DNA of 64,000 nt. Origin: Branchiostoma floridae (lineage: Eukaryota > Chordata > Leptocardii > Amphioxiformes > Branchiostomatidae). The stretch spans positions 19,564,568 through 19,628,567 of the forward strand of contig NC_049987.1 of NCBI RefSeq assembly GCF_000003815.2. The letters are read 5' to 3'. Position numbers and translations under genes: made by a program. Positions 21,852 through 36,120 of the stretch are shown here, piece by piece (position 1 is the stretch's first letter; each line of letters opens with the position of its first letter). The notes beneath the pieces were generated by a model. The model was not told the origin of the DNA. It was given only the letters and a program-made list of their open reading frames with translations, and did not search any database.

Positions 21852-24800
21852 GAAGAACATGTGTATACATGTATCCTGCTCAACCAACCAGAGAATATCT
21901 CTTAATGACTGTAAGAAGTCCTGCGGGTCGAGCTGGTAAACACCTGAGGGTGAGAGAGTGGCAGAGGTCGGCGATTGCGTAGCACTGGATAATTGTTGAG
22001 ACCTTGTACTAAATTCAGGCAACAGAGATATCCTAGCTATTCAATAAAGGTCTTCATTTATTCATTCATTGAAATGGCCGTTCAACCAAGAAGAGGGTGG
22101 ATACACCTCGGTCAAATCTGTGAAATTTGATGATCTAAGCGATTACGAACTTCAAGAAAGGTAGACAAGACAAAAGTGTGCCGTACCCAAGTTACAAAAC
22201 GTAGGGGCCACTTAACACAAATAAAGAAATACAGACAACATTTAATGCAACAAATGACGAGTTGGGGGTTATTATCGGATACACAACTATCTTGACAGTG
22301 TATCAAATGTTGTATTGTACGTATTGTCCCCGTGGTCGACTATTCACGCATTATATAACTGTTAGCACACAGGGGAAAATACTAAAAGCAGAAATATACA
22401 AAGTATATGATGATATATATATACAATGGTATAACGGTTTTCGAGAAAACGAGGATCGAAACTAATTGTTCAAATAGTGAAGTTGGAACCGTTTCCAGTC
22501 CACTGAGTATATAACATGAAACCGTACCTTTAACAGTTGTGAGAATATACGGGTCACCACAGACACACGCATTTTAAAAGTTAAAACATTTACCTGTCAC
22601 TGTCTACATTTGCCTATCGGCAGGGCTAAGCATATAAAGTGGATGCTTTGCATTTCAGCATCCCTTGCGAATTTCTAATAAACAGATGTAATAGTATATT
22701 ATTTTGTAGCAAGTGTGAGAATGTACGGGTCATGACACACCTTTCAAAACTTTTCCACCCTATTTAGTCTGAAAAGTGTGACTGAATCGGGTGCATGAAA
22801 AAGAGGGGTCAATCCACACCTTTTCACTGACTACCATTCCTTTCAGGGGCAGTGCATGTGATTGTACACTTACAATGGACGCATCACAGTCCGGCGACTA
22901 TCCTAGTCAATCCTTTATCTTCAGAATAGATTAAAGACTCGCACACTGGCACCGACTGTACAATTGTGTTGTAGGCTTATATCAGTAAGCCTGTGTCGAT
23001 CTGTAGAACACGCAGGAAATTTACGTGTTCCAATACACATCCTATATTGTCCTTTCCAGAAAGTCTTAGCCTTTTGTAACATCTAAAGGATGTTTGTGCA
23101 TCTCTGGCTGCCTATCTTTCACAGTCAGACCAAAGACACAATACATTAACACGTAGTCCCACCCACACGTTTTCGTCCCTAATCATAGGTTATCTGGAGG
23201 AAAGGGTGCAATTTCCCCTCAACTACAATGAGGCTTTTTCAGTCAGTAGATAAGGCTGTAATTTTAGTTTTAAAGGTTACAATTAAGTAAGGGTTGGGCC
23301 TCATCTTAGTCATTAGATTGTGCGAAAAAAAGAGCAAGATTGTGCACACTTCTCGCCAAAATTGACGAGTGTAAAACTCTATATACTGCCCAGGTGTATG
23401 ATTACAAAGTGATTGACCTAAATTTGGAGGTCGTACCTGCTTAGAAATAACAGGCAGTCTTTAAATTCCAAACCATGTATTTTGGAGGAGTGCCGACTCT
23501 CCCTCACTTTTCTGTCCCACCGACCGATGTCTAACAACCCTTGTTTGTTTATACGAGTCGAGGCAAGATACGATCTCGCAAATCAACCGACTTTTCAACT
23601 TCAAAAGTTCACCACAATCAAACTTAACAATGTTAAGCGCAATCTCGAAGACTGGTCTATTCTGCACGTACTAAACGATGACTCCATTTAACTTTTTACA
23701 GCACCTTGTGAAGTAATGTGTTCAAATTTTACAGGAAAACAAAAGGCTATAAGGACGTTTAAAGCCACCGTATGTCCATAGAAATGTATTCTATGCCCGA
23801 TTGTATATCTCCAAATGTGCCAGTCTGTTTGGACAAGGGTTTGGATAGAAAATAGTAGCATTTCATTGGGTCAGATTTTCATTGAGTAACAACGCGTACC
23901 ACCGTATTCTTAGCCTTGTTGAAGATTATTGGTCTATTCTCCAAGCATAGGTTGGGTCACGGAGATAGTAATGGTCGGCATTTTTACCCCTAAGAGGAGC
24001 AAGCCGGTAAAAAAAACGACCAATACTATCTCCGCGACCCAACCTCTGCTTGGAGAATTTACTGGTCCCGAGGTTTGCACATTATCATTCAGGGCGCGAC
24101 TCCACTGAGTGATGCCCCGCTGTCCAAACTGACACTGCCTGTTCTAAACAATAGGGGAGGTGTCATCAGGTAGTTGTCTAAACATCCATTTAAGATAATG
24201 AAAATGCCATTTTCTAGCTAACACAGGTGAGGGAATCCCTTAACAAAGGTTATATATGTTATCCCACATGTATCTTGAAGAGGCACCCATACGTGATCAT
24301 CACCTAATTCATTAGAAGATGGGAAGTCTCACTATGAATAATTGAAGAAATATATTGTCTGTCCGCACGGTATTATGCCGCTCAGCTTCTCTTTGTGTGT
24401 GTGGTCTTATCATCGTTAACGAATGAATAGATCTCGCATGTTCACTTCGCATTCAGCACCCAAAATAAATAGTGGCACCAGTGCGTTGTTTATAGAGTAA
24501 ATCGAATGCAATAATCCTAGTCTGAAACATCGCTTTTCCAAGCAGATGTAAGGTAGTGCTATTTTTCTAGCCCTAAGGATCTATCGACTTAAAAAGTGTA
24601 CAGAATGTACCCCCTACCCCCTAAAAATACGGAATAGATTAACAAAAGCCGTACGTATGTTTGACAGCTTGTCATGTCCTAACCGTTCCAAGGCAAAAGG
24701 ACACAAGGTTGGATTGAATGAAGGTCATATGGTTATGACGTCTTTTTGTCAAGGAAAGGAGTTCCCAAGGTGAAATATAGCTCTAAGCTATACTCATTTC

Positions 24801-25085
24801 ATACACGTCTTACTTTAGTCTCATGCTCACGAAATACAGATATTTGTGTGTGTCAGTAAACCGTGGGAGCTAGGGCTATTATTGCCGGGTTATGTTGGTA
24901 TTTTTGTCTGTTGAGTGTTTATAATATTATGCATGCGTCGGTGGACATCCTCAATGGTTGGTTCCTCTCCGGTTGGTATGGCAGACACCCGCAGGCGTTT
25001 TCCGTTGAGATTTGATTGTAGACAACACTAGTTCGACCAAGGTGTGACCAAACGGTTCGGTATTTTTTAAATGCAAGGTTGGTAA
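21852..25085. other. Intergenic region upstream of the large charged-protein gene
   Basis: Apart from the foldback element I see no gene. A short direct repeat of gtgagaat-R-tacgggtca occurs near 22538 and 22707. An upstream exon supplying the ATG for the gene starting near 25143 may be hidden here. Confidence 0.4.
23937..24057. repeat. Foldback element, 52-bp arms
   Basis: The left arm 23937-23988 (TTCTCCAAGCATAGGTTGGG ... TTTTTACC) is inverted at 24006-24057 (GGTAAA ... CCCAACCTCTGCTTGGAGAA) with only a few mismatches and a 17-base loop. Probably a MITE or an inverted duplication. A piece like its end (ctgcttggaga) recurs near 59412. Confidence 0.8.
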
Positions 25086-25142
25086 CGTACAATCTCCAAG
25101 CTGGAGGCCATACGACAAAAGTTCCGCTCCTTCGCGCGGCTA

Positions 25143-28100
25143 GTGTCGCGGGAGTCCAGCGAAGATTCCACCGAAGCTCCACAGAGCCCCAGCGAACCCG
25201 CTCCGCCTGCCGAGCCCGAGGTTTTCGAGACTGAAGACCGACGTTACGATCTAGGACTGGAGGAAAGCTGGGTTATTTTCGACTCTCATCGAGAAGAGAA
25301 GGGGTTACGTAAGAGAGATGAGTCCGAGGGCAGCGACGCCAGCTTCGAATCGGCTAGTACAAACCTTCCTGACGTACTGGAACCGGTAGTTAAGGCGGGC
25401 AGCGATCAGAAGATAAATAACGAGGCGACGGTAGAAATTCCTTTACAGACTATTAAACCGTCCGTGTCTGCTGATGAGAAGATTCAAGGTAAAGAAATGG
25501 CCATAGAACAGGACGACCCCCCTTCCCCCGGTAACGTGGTTGAAACAAGTGTTTGTTCAGACGATGTGGCGAGCGTAAACCAAGAAGAGGTATCGATATC
25601 GCCACGGGAAGAGCCCGTGAAGAAGGATGTTTACAACCAACCAGACCATGAAATACCTGTGCAGAAAAACGGCGGCCATTTTGATTCGTCTAGGTCAGAC
25701 GAGTCGTTGCTGTATGTGGGCGAGTCGGGGTTGAAAAACAACTCATCGAGCAAAACAACAACCGATCTACCTGCGAATTCAGACATGGAAGACAATAAAC
25801 CAACCGCTGAACTGAAACCACAGGAAGAATTGTCTTCTCAACCGGACTCTCACGAAAAAGAAACAACCAGTGGTGAGCAGACAATGGACGTTACCGATGG
25901 AATAAACAGAGAGCACTCACCGCAGGAAAGACAACAAACTGTCTCCCAGCGAAAAACTTATGATCGCAACCGGGCCTCATTCCCACCGCCGCCACCGGAC
26001 TACGAGACCGCCATCACCAGGTGCGTAAGATTAGATCCCAACCCCGCCGGGTTTGTTTTGATGCCTGTGCTACCTGCAGGGTTTAGTCCGGCCGGAGGTC
26101 AACCGTACTGGGGTGACCACGTTCAACATGGCGCCCTTCCACCCCAGCCAAATAACGGGTTCGCACACGACGGGCATTTCCAGCAGGAATCAGGGCATGA
26201 CAGGATACAAGACGCCCCGTTTGAACAGGATATATACCGCCATGAGCCGGGATTAGACCATTTCAGTACACTACCGCCTTACTCGCACGATTTAGGCCCC
26301 GATGAAGTAGGACACCCCGCATACGAAGATAGACATTTTGGAGACTTCCCCAGTAGACCGCCTCTGTATGGTAGTGCAGAGAACATATTAGATATGAAGG
26401 ATCCATCTGTACCTCTAGCAGAAATGTCGCCTCAGTTGTCAAGCTCTGCAATGGACATTTCCGAATATGGCCGCAACAGCAGGTCCATGGATAGAAAATC
26501 AGCACTGGCCGGGTTTTTGAATCGCAGAAAGAACCTGTCCGGGTCTTGGGGATCTCGCACTAGACAGCCGAGACAGTCAGCAAGCAGCGTATTTGCTGGC
26601 TCAGCTGAATCCATACACGATACTCAAGATGACACGTCACAGAGAACAATGTCACTAGATCGGCTAAACAGACACAGGCCTGCATCTAAGAGGACGTACG
26701 GTATTAGGTCATCTTCACTAGATAGAATGTTGGATGATGATGGCAATGGTTTCGTTGAAACGGATGAAACAAATCCCGATGAAAACCAAGAAGAGGATAC
26801 TCCGCAAAGGACCGCATCTCTGGATCGATTAGATAGGCAAAGAACACCATCTAAAAGATCGTATGGTATCAAGACGTCATCTCTACATCCTTCAGATAAT
26901 GGTCGCTTTGATGGCAATGGCGACCAAATCACTGGGGAATCCAATGAAGATGGAACTCCACAAAGAACCGGGTCCTTAGATCGACTGAACAGACAGGGGT
27001 CGGCGTATGACAGAGCAAAGAGAGTCAAGGCAGCATCTTTGGAAGAATTCAGACAGAGTCTCAAACTACTGACTTTGAAGAAAGACAAGTCGCCTGGCAG
27101 TGATGTGGATCAGCATCAAGAGCAGGTGAATCACGAAGAGACACGGGTACCACAAGAGGCAACACAGAAAACACCTGTTAGAAAACACCTGACGCCCTTC
27201 ATCAAGTTCTCACCCGCGTTCCTCGAACAAGAACGTGGTAAACAGATAATCCCACAGAGCCCAACGCCTACCCCTACAGTAACTGACGGACAACTGAGTC
27301 GGTTGGACGACGCCAGACAGAGGGCCAACCAACTGGAAGAACTTCTGAACTCGAAACGACAGAAGATGGAAGAAGCCAAAGAGCAGGTGCGTAAGATTCA
27401 TCAAAACCTCGAAGAGGAGCTGACGAAGCAAAAACAAGTTAGCGCAAACAGTAGACAAGGCGAAGAATCAGTTGAAATTAATTTCTCAAAGTCTAAGGAT
27501 GGAGACGAAAAGAGTGAACAGCCGAATGGCACCGCGGAGGACAATGACTGGTCCACAGTGCAGTTTGGACATCAGTCTATCTCCAAATCAGCTAGCCATG
27601 ATAATACAGACAGGAAAGAATCAGGAGATGATCTGTTCACAAAACTGGACAGCAAAGATGAGGAATCGCATAATGTAGCCAAGAAACTTCTATTGAGGGC
27701 AGAAGGAAGCCATCAGAATGAACCAATTTCTCACAGCTTCATCTCATTCGAAGGAGACGACGGCCCCATCACTCCTCCTCCTTTAAGAAACGACCCCCTC
27801 CCTGAGTTAGGAGTACCAGAGAACGACTACATCCCAGGAAATCCATTTGATCTCTTCCTGGATTCACTTGGTCTGCCGGTGATGGAAGGTGACTGGCCAG
27901 AAGAAAGGCGACCCTCCCTCAGTACCATATATGAAGAAGACGAACCTTTGACTGACTCGAATGCCACTAGTGTCATTGACTTGACGATGGAGGAGGGGTC
28001 GCTTGTAGCAGAGGACGATGAAAAGGAAGAAATGGGACCGGAGGAAGAGGAAAGAGAAGACATTAATGAGAAGAAGGTATCGCCAGTTGAAGCGACAGAA

Positions 28101-31100
28101 GCAGAAGAAAAGGTTGAGAACCTCCATCCACAAGAGAGGCTAGAAAATGACAAGGATAAGTTGGAGAAGGATGAGGATTTGGCTGAGACAAGCAAAAAGG
28201 ATGCAGAGGTGAACATTGTGAAACAAGTTAGCAAGACAGAGACAGAAGAGATTCATACCACGGAAGAGATAACTGTCAATGGAAAAGGAGAGAAACTAGA
28301 AGAGAAGACAGAGGTTAACAAGGTAAATATGTCAGAGGAACCGAATGACGTGGTAGAAAGCACACAGAGTGCACAAGAAGACATTTCTGAAAAGGACACT
28401 ACGATGGAGAAAAGTCAAATAGATGCCACAGGTGGGGAAAAGGATTCAACAAAGGAATCTTTAAACGAAGAACCAATCGATAGTGTACAACATGTGGACA
28501 AGAAAGAAGAAGAAGGAAACGATCAAACCAACACATTGCCAGTGATGTCTGACATCCCTACAAAAGAGCTGGACAATGCTGCCGATGAGAAAGATGGACT
28601 TGAAGAAAAGATAACGGAGGAGTCAGCGGATTCAAAGGTGGAACTGCAAGATGAACAGAACACAAAACAAGCCATTGAAGAAGACAAATGCATGGCAGGT
28701 GATGAAAAGCCACAGCCAGTCATCAAGGTGATGCCTAAAGAAGAAGATGCGTCATCAGAAAAAGAAGGTACAAATACCCTGGAGAACAAAGAAAACGTTA
28801 CAGATGAAGCCAAGAAAGATGTTGCAGATACACCAAAGGAGGATGCGGAAAAGGAGGATACAGGTGCAACAAAACTGACTGTAAGGAGTCAAAATGATAA
28901 TGCAGAGCAGGAGAGAAAAGAAGCTTCTGGAATCGAAGAAAATCAGAAGAAAGAGGCAGTAGCACAGTCAGATGCCGTATCCATCCGTACAAAAGAGACA
29001 CCTAAAGAAGAGATCGACAAATCCGTTGCAAAGACCCAAGAACCTATCATCGAAAACGAACAGGAGAATAACATGCGACTACAGGAGGAACACAATCCTA
29101 AGATTTCGGTGGATGGTGCGAAGACAAATCCGAAGAAAATGCCTGTTGTTGAATTAACAATCAACCTGAAAGCCAGTGAGATAGGTCCAGATCTGCTAAA
29201 TGAGTTGGAGAAAGCTAAAACACCCACCAGTGTCACCCCTGTCGTTCAGGTGTCTGAAAGCCCAAAAGTCAGCAAAAAGACTTCTAGAGATAAGACGAAG
29301 CAGTCCAAAGGAACAACAAAAAGCTCAAAGGAACCTGACAAGTCTAAAAAGAACAAGAACTTCATGGAAGAAATCAACGCCTTGCTGGAGCAGACCGAGT
29401 CGACCATGGTCAGGAGGAGCACCGAAATCACAAGTGTGTCTGAGGATCTGCAAAACACCGCTAAGACTCTATTTAACTTAGAAGTAGAGGAACCAGTTTT
29501 CACCAGCCCGAATACAACTAGCAGCTCGCATGATCTGAGCGGAAGTGCTTCCTCATTGGACTCGACAGAAGAGGACAAAGGTCATATTTCTCTTACGAGT
29601 CCGGAACGTCCTTCCGTTGAGAGTCCGGAACGTCAGCCGTCGGTCACAACTCCGGAGCGTCAAAGTGATTCCGGTAACGGGTCTCTCAATGAAAGCCCGT
29701 TTTCCGTTAGAGCAGAAACCCTTGAGAAGTCACCACCTCCTCTTGACTCACAGAAGGAAATACACAAGATGACCAAGCAGGAAGGTGAAGACGAAAAGAA
29801 ACAAGAGAGTGTCAAAGATCAAACGGAGAAGCCGACGCCAATCGCAACCAAAGAAGTCTTGGAAACAGGCAAGGAAACTTTATCCAAAGAGAACCAAAGT
29901 GAAAATACAACATCGAGTATTTCGGGTGAGTCTACTGGAAAATTTGAAACTTCACATCAGAAACAAGACGCGGAAAAGGACAAAGTCATTCCGTCCGACG
30001 TCATCAACCCTAAAGATAACCTGGAGCAAAAAGAACCGGACACAATGAGTGAGCCTATCAAGTCTTCTCAAGACGAGGAAAGTCCAAGTAAGGAAAGTGT
30101 CCCAGAAGAAGTGATCATCACATATAAGAAGATCGATGTTCAAGATAATCTGAAGCAAAGTGAACCGGATATGAAGAGCGATGAAACAGTGCTGCCATCT
30201 ATTGAAAGAGAACGTCCAAGTCAGGAAATGAATACAGAGCAGATGCAAGAAATAAACATTGAGTCCAAGAAGCCCTGCTATGAAGACGAACCAAAGCAAA
30301 AAGAATCTGATACGATGAGCAATGAAGCCACGCCTCATGAAGTCTTAGAAGCAACGCAAGAAATAAGGAAAGGGACAGACACACCAACCCATGATGCAAC
30401 AAAACCACCAAAGACCGACGTTGCTGAGCCAAATGCAAAAATCCCGTCGGAGAGTAACGAACAAAAGAAAGCACATACAAGTCGAGTTGAAATGAACGTT
30501 CCCGTGCAAGAAAAGAAAGCAAAACTTGTCTCCGAGGACATCAAGAAAGACGAAGGGGATGTGGTGAAACAAGAGCCTGATATAATCAGCAACATGCCAA
30601 AAGTAGCACGCTCTGTGGAAATGTTTGAATCGCTCCTGAGGTCCAACAATAAGAAGAGCACAGCTAAGACAAATAGCGTTAAGATAAAGCCCGTTCCCAC
30701 AGACGTGCAAGAAAGAAACGGCGTAAATAAAATTGCAGATGACGCTCATCCAAAAGCAAAGGCGGAAGACAAGAAAAGCCGAACAGTCGAACCTGACGTC
30801 CACAAACAAAGCAAGCAAGAAACCACCAACAGCCAACCTCCAGACCAAGTCGACGACGAAGGTGAGGTTGCAGAGGGCATCTACACCGCCAGCCTGGTTT
30901 ATGTCGGCGGCAACAGCTTTGAAGAGAGTGGAGAGTTCTCTCCCAGAAGTTTCCCTAACAACGAATCATTGGAAGATGACAGCAGCCCTATCTTCTCCCC
31001 AACGCATAAAAGCACCCCCAGGGAGGGCATCTTCAAGGCGCAGTTGGTCCAAGTGAGCAGCCTGAGCTTCGAGGAGGAAGAAGAATCCTTCGGTTCTGAA

Positions 31101-32967
31101 GATTCTAGCAACGCCAGCATCAGATCTTCACCGTCCTACGAGCTAGTCCGCGACGAGAAAGGGTGGAAAGGCAAGCCAGCCCCCCGACATAGCACCCCGA
31201 CCGGCCAGGAGGACAGCTCCCCCGGCCAGGAGGACAACAGCCTCCGGAGGGGGAGGAGCATGCGGCGGCGGAGCCAGAGGAGGAGCTTCGAGGGCAGCCT
31301 GTGGGACGACGAGGACTTCAAGCACAAGGTTAGTAGCACATGTGACTGATTCTTTGACAAAGACTCAGAAAAACCTTCTAATGGGCAATTTATGAGTAAG
31401 GAATAGATGGAGAGATTTAGGTCATTGACATGTGTCCACAGGTTCTTTTATTAGTCCACATTTCCACAAGACCGATATATTATAACGACAGAGAATCGTA
31501 CGTTAGGATCATTGCAAGATGAGTTGAAAAAACAAATTCGACGCTCTCGATCAAGATCGAAATTTTGCCAAAACCATCAAACAATTTATACTCGGAGAAT
31601 ACGTTGGCAATTATTGAAAACTCCCTAAGAGACCATTAAAAGGTCACTGAAAGACTTTTCAAGTATTTGTCATCAGCGGTCTTTCTTTCGTAGTACCCCG
31701 ACCTGACATGCACAATCATACACCAAAGTCAACACTTACAAATACACCTTTCGCAAGCTTACTTACCTGGAAGTAATTCCCAGTGGCCGCAAAACCAGAA
31801 ATGGTTTGCTTGCTTGAGCATGTGGCTTAGCTATTATTTCTTTATAGTAATGTGTACTTCTCATTGTATATTTCAACTTCTACACAGTGTTTTTGACATA
31901 GGCATTGTACTACTTATGATCAATGTCTATTGTGCAACACAGGAATGTGTTCTTGTTGTAAATGTATTATTTGCAAATGATCACTGTGCTTTTCAATATT
32001 ATCTTTTAACTTAAAACAAACAAACAAACAAACACAGGTGAACTCGAACTATGTAAACACTTGATGCACAAAGCACATCACAATTTTTTTCTAACATGAA
32101 GGGGGAAAAGATCACCCAGTGCACAAAAGGCTTGTAACAAACACTTTAGAGAAGAAAAGGCACAAAATTGATTAAAAAATTCAATTTCTAATCAAAGTGT
32201 TAAGGGTATGGAAAGACACCAACTAACATAATCTAACTTCTCCGCATCAGCCGGCGCTCTTAAGACAAGACAGCCCACTACACAAACCAGAGCCGGTCAG
32301 ATCACCTGAGCTAGACACCAGCGCATCTTCACAGAAAACGTCGCCTAGTCCAAAGTCAAAGAAAAGTTTCAAAGACTTCTTCCGTCTGGGTAAGAAGAGA
32401 AGCTCTTCCGCCCACAAAGCCACACCCAAACGCACCCCTGGTTCGGAAGAGGAAAAGGTCGATGCCTTACCGACTAGCATTCTCGTAGAGAGAGGGTCTC
32501 AGAGCGACACTGAAGACGAACCAAGGGGAGGACTGAGTTTATTCTACAAGACGTCGAAGACCAAACGTAAGAAGCGCAAGGGTTCTGTTAGTTCAGCCGG
32601 TGGCGAGCGAGGTTGCGGAGCGGTGTCGCTGGGTGGTAAGCCTGGTGAACGGAGGAATAGCTGGGCTGCAGGACAGGGGCGTTTCTCTAACACCGCCATA
32701 CCGCTCGCTTTCAACTATGGTGTAGACGCTCAGCTACGTCGCGGTCACACAATTTGCTGGGGAACCAGAGTTGATGTTAGGAAGCAGTGGAACTCAAAGC
32801 GAAAGCAGAACGTAGGAAAGAATAGCTCTAGCTGTAGCTCTCTGCCGACTTTGCTTGCTAGTTCACCGCGGACAGTCTTCCACAGTGCTTCATCCATTCC
32901 GCCATGCCCATCAATAGAAGAGGATGCTAGTAGCAACCAGTCTCTGATTTTCGAGTCAGCCCTTTGA
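25143..32967 (+). CDS. Large Lys/Glu-rich protein of unknown family (two visible exons)
   Basis: Exon 1 is a single open stretch ending at the donor after 31328 (about 2062 codons from 25143). Exon 2, 32251-32967, joins in phase 0 and adds 238 residues. The true start is unresolved. The frame is open from 25086 with no ATG, and the first in-frame ATG (25497) would discard clearly coding sequence, so an upstream exon is likely. Visible parts are three copies of a QRT-x-SLDRL-x-R block, two of them followed by SKR-x-YGI and SSL (about residues 499-640, from 25143); a coiled coil LDDARQRANQLEELL.. (about 718-764); a very acidic/basic low-complexity region (about 950-1890); and two copies of EGI-aromatic-x-AxLV..SFEE (about 1912 and 1961). 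A basic segment KKSFKDFFRLGKKR lies in exon 2. The RTxSLD blocks look like basophilic-kinase or 14-3-3 sites. I do not recognise a family; a disordered cytoskeletal scaffold is one possibility. Confidence 0.8.
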
Positions 32968-33367
32968 GAGCTTTTGATATGTTCATCTTTGATCATTCCA
33001 TGGTGGCTTAGAGTAGATCATTGCCTGCATTTGCTAACACTGGTGTCGGTTCTAACGCAAGAATGGTGTCGGTTCTGACGCGACTGAATGGTGTTTGGGG
33101 CCTTTCAATTGGAATTAGCTAGCAGGATATTACTAACCTCAGTTACTCCTAATGTCGCACGACGCATATTTACACGCTGTTTCCCTGTAATTCCCTTTCA
33201 GTGTAGCCAGAGCCCGCCACGAGGTCGAAACTACACGTGCCTGCGAAAATCGCCAGCGTCTTCTAATGCATGAACCGTACCGTCCTCACCACTACCACAC
33301 ACAGTATAGCTGTGTCCACATGTCACCATCATCACCATTCACACACTACCGTAGATATGAAGATGTA

Positions 33368-33539
33368 CAGTCAAACCTGCCTATAGTGACCACTCTTGGA
33401 CATTAGACATTTATATTATAGATTTTAAAAGAATGTTTGGATCAATGGAAAAACATTTAAGGGACAACCAATAAGTGGCTACAGAGGCAATGGTCAGGTG
33501 GTTCTTCTGGTGAGGTGGTCACTATTACAGATTTGACTG
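33368..33539. mobile_element. MITE, family B, complete copy
   Basis: 172 bp between TA duplications (33366-33367, 33540-33541). Left end CAGTCAAACCTGCCTATAG; right end inverted CAGTCAAATCTGTAATAG, both running on into TGACCAC. No coding capacity. It lies in the 3' flank of the large charged-protein gene. Confidence 0.8.
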
Positions 33540-33573
33540 TAGTGTTATGTTTTTTGTTGAAGTAACATTTAAC

Positions 33574-33579
33574 AATAAA
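33574..33579 (+). terminator. Possible poly(A) signal
   Basis: AATAAA about 600 bp after the stop codon at 32965-32967. Another candidate lies near 35284. If the first is used, the MITE at 33368-33539 would be part of the 3'UTR. Confidence 0.35.
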
Positions 33580-35360
33580 CTGACGTTTTGTCCATGTAGA
33601 CTAATGAATTGTACAGGCACAGAGATTTAGGCTATCTTTCGTTTTTCAGGAAAGTCATTGAGCACTCCCATTGGTCCTTGATGTCTAACTTGTAACATCG
33701 GAATTTTAGACGTGACAGTCACGTGCCTTAGAGGAGCAACGCCATTGGCTGGGGGCATCTTACACTTTCTATGACGCTAACTGTACTGACATTTCATTTC
33801 GTCATCTAACTTTGTTCAGAAGAACTAAGGAGACATATCATCAACGCCACCTTGTGGACATTAAAGTAATGCATTGTTATAATTAATACTCGCAACAGTT
33901 GCTCCATCTATCTGATTGTATAGTACTGCATCTAGCAAATGTAACAGTTAGGTTGTATCAATCTGAGGAAGCTATTGTGTCATACTTTACAGTAGATAAG
34001 CGCACTCTTCAAAGAGTTTTACTTTTCATCTTATAATTAATAACACAGTGGATATCACCAACTCTATTCAGCAGAAATCTTGCAAGCTTTCCGATCAAAG
34101 TTTTTATATTACGGTTGTACACATTTTGTCATACTTAGGTTGTCAACACACTGTACAATGTAAGGGACAACGGTAACTTTTCTTAGACTGTCGATTTTCA
34201 ATGTAAAAGGAACACTGGCTTTTGATTGACTACAATACATAATGTTATGGCTATTGCCATAGATTTAGCTTGAATACTGTTTGCATTCAATTATACAACG
34301 AAGAGCATATCTAATGCATTAATTTTTTTTTAAATCAGATGTCTTAGTTTTTTTTGCAAAAGATTTGATTTTTGTTACGTGTGACCTCAGTAGCCAGTGA
34401 GATAAGTTATGTTAATCGCCAGCGCTGAGCTTAACTCGTTTTGCCGTGGGCAGAATTCGCTCTCGTGTCTGTCAGCAAGCCACGCCCACAAGAACCGGTT
34501 TCGCGGCATCATTTGTGTCGCAAATTAGCTCTTTCAGTTGAAAGGTCACCAAGTAATCATCGTTACATGTAAACACTGGTTCTACAGGTCAAGGGTTAGA
34601 GGTCATGACATTATTTGTTTACTTTTTGTCTGGATCAAGAAGCTTAAATACAAGAGCCATTTTAATGTAAACTTAAAGTAATATTAATCTACGAGCAATT
34701 GACATAAGATGTATCTAGCCTTATCTAATGTTGAGAAACATGAAAATTACTTTGTAAGATTATTTTTAAAAAATTCATGGTGTTTGAAAATGTGGTTAAT
34801 AGTGTTATCTGTAAACGATATTTTAAAATCTAGATGATCAAACGTAATAAGGTTATTTTTGTCAACAGACTACCTGTGCAGTATGAAATAGCTGTAGCTT
34901 AGGCTAAGGACAGATTGGTAGAAAATATTGCATTAGCTTAATCCAAGAAATGTAATTTCAAGACAAAGATATCTTGCAATAATTGGTGTTTTGCACGTGC
35001 CCAGGAAGACCACTTATGCGACCTACTGATTTCATTGGCCAGGTGTGCCTTATGTAGATCTGATCACTTGTATAGGCTTGAATTTGTAGTATCTTGTTTA
35101 TCATTTAGAATGGCAAAGACTATGTATTACATGATGGCAAGGACAGTTTTAGTGACGGCTCATGCATACATACATGTGACGATCAAATATCTGTACGTCA
35201 TTGTATTTTGTATATTTACCTTCAAGTTTACGGTTGCTATGAGCCTTACATGATTGTGGAGACTGTATCATACTTTGTTGTAAAATAAATTGTTGTTTCT
35301 TTTTTACTTTTATGATGTGTTTTTATGATGTGTTTGTTATTATAACGTTATAATAGATAA

Positions 35361-35393
35361 CGTGTGTGTGTGTGTGTGTGTGTGTGTGAGTGA

Positions 35394-35444
<51 letters not shown>

Positions 35445-35450
35445 TGCAAC
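35361..35450. repeat. (TG)n microsatellite
   Basis: About 80 bp of TG dinucleotides interrupted by gagtgagtgagtg in the middle. Confidence 0.95.
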
Positions 35451-35951
35451 TATATAGTTCTGTATGTCTCTTTGTTGGAAGTGGGCCCGGGGTGGGGTGA
35501 GCGTGATGTAATTTCCCTACAAAATGACGGTTACACATTATCCCCTGAAAGGTCACATGGAATCAAACTACTTTACATATGACGTGTGCCACCAAAACTG
35601 GAAAGGTCACAAGGTCTCCGTTTACACAAAAGTCAGTTATGTCTGTTTATTTTGAATGTTAAGATCATTCGTTACTGATCTTAGCGCTGCAGTGAAGCTA
35701 CATAATTAGATTAAACATGACATGAAATTCCAAGCACTTAAGTAATGCGGTGCTATACCAGTTATATCTTGAAGACACGTATTTTCTCCGATTTGCAAAA
35801 GTTATCGGAACAGAACTCTCCAAGACAAAATGAATTCATTGTCTACAGTCTTTGATGACAGCTCGGTTAAAACTGTTAATATCTTATTCACAATACACTG
35901 GTTGTATAATGGGAGTGGAAAGAAATACAAAGACACAGTATTGTAATGGTT

Positions 35952-36120
35952 GTGTGAGTGAGTGAGTGAGTGAGTGAGTGATGAGTTAGTGAGTGAGCGA
36001 GCGAGGGAATGAGAGTGAGTGAGCGAATGAAAGAGTGAGTGAGCGAATTAGAGAGAGGGAGAGACAGAGAAAGAGAGTGAACGAATAAACGAGAGAGTGG
36101 TTGAGTGAGCGAAAGATTGA
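35952..36120. repeat. (GAGT)n-derived simple repeat
   Basis: Seven GAGT units at 35952, decaying into gagcga, gagaga and gagtga variants until about 36120. Confidence 0.9.

Noticed and set aside
27827-31360. Many minus-strand open frames opposite the large charged-protein exon
   Set aside because: Shadow frames caused by GAA/AAG-rich coding on the + strand.
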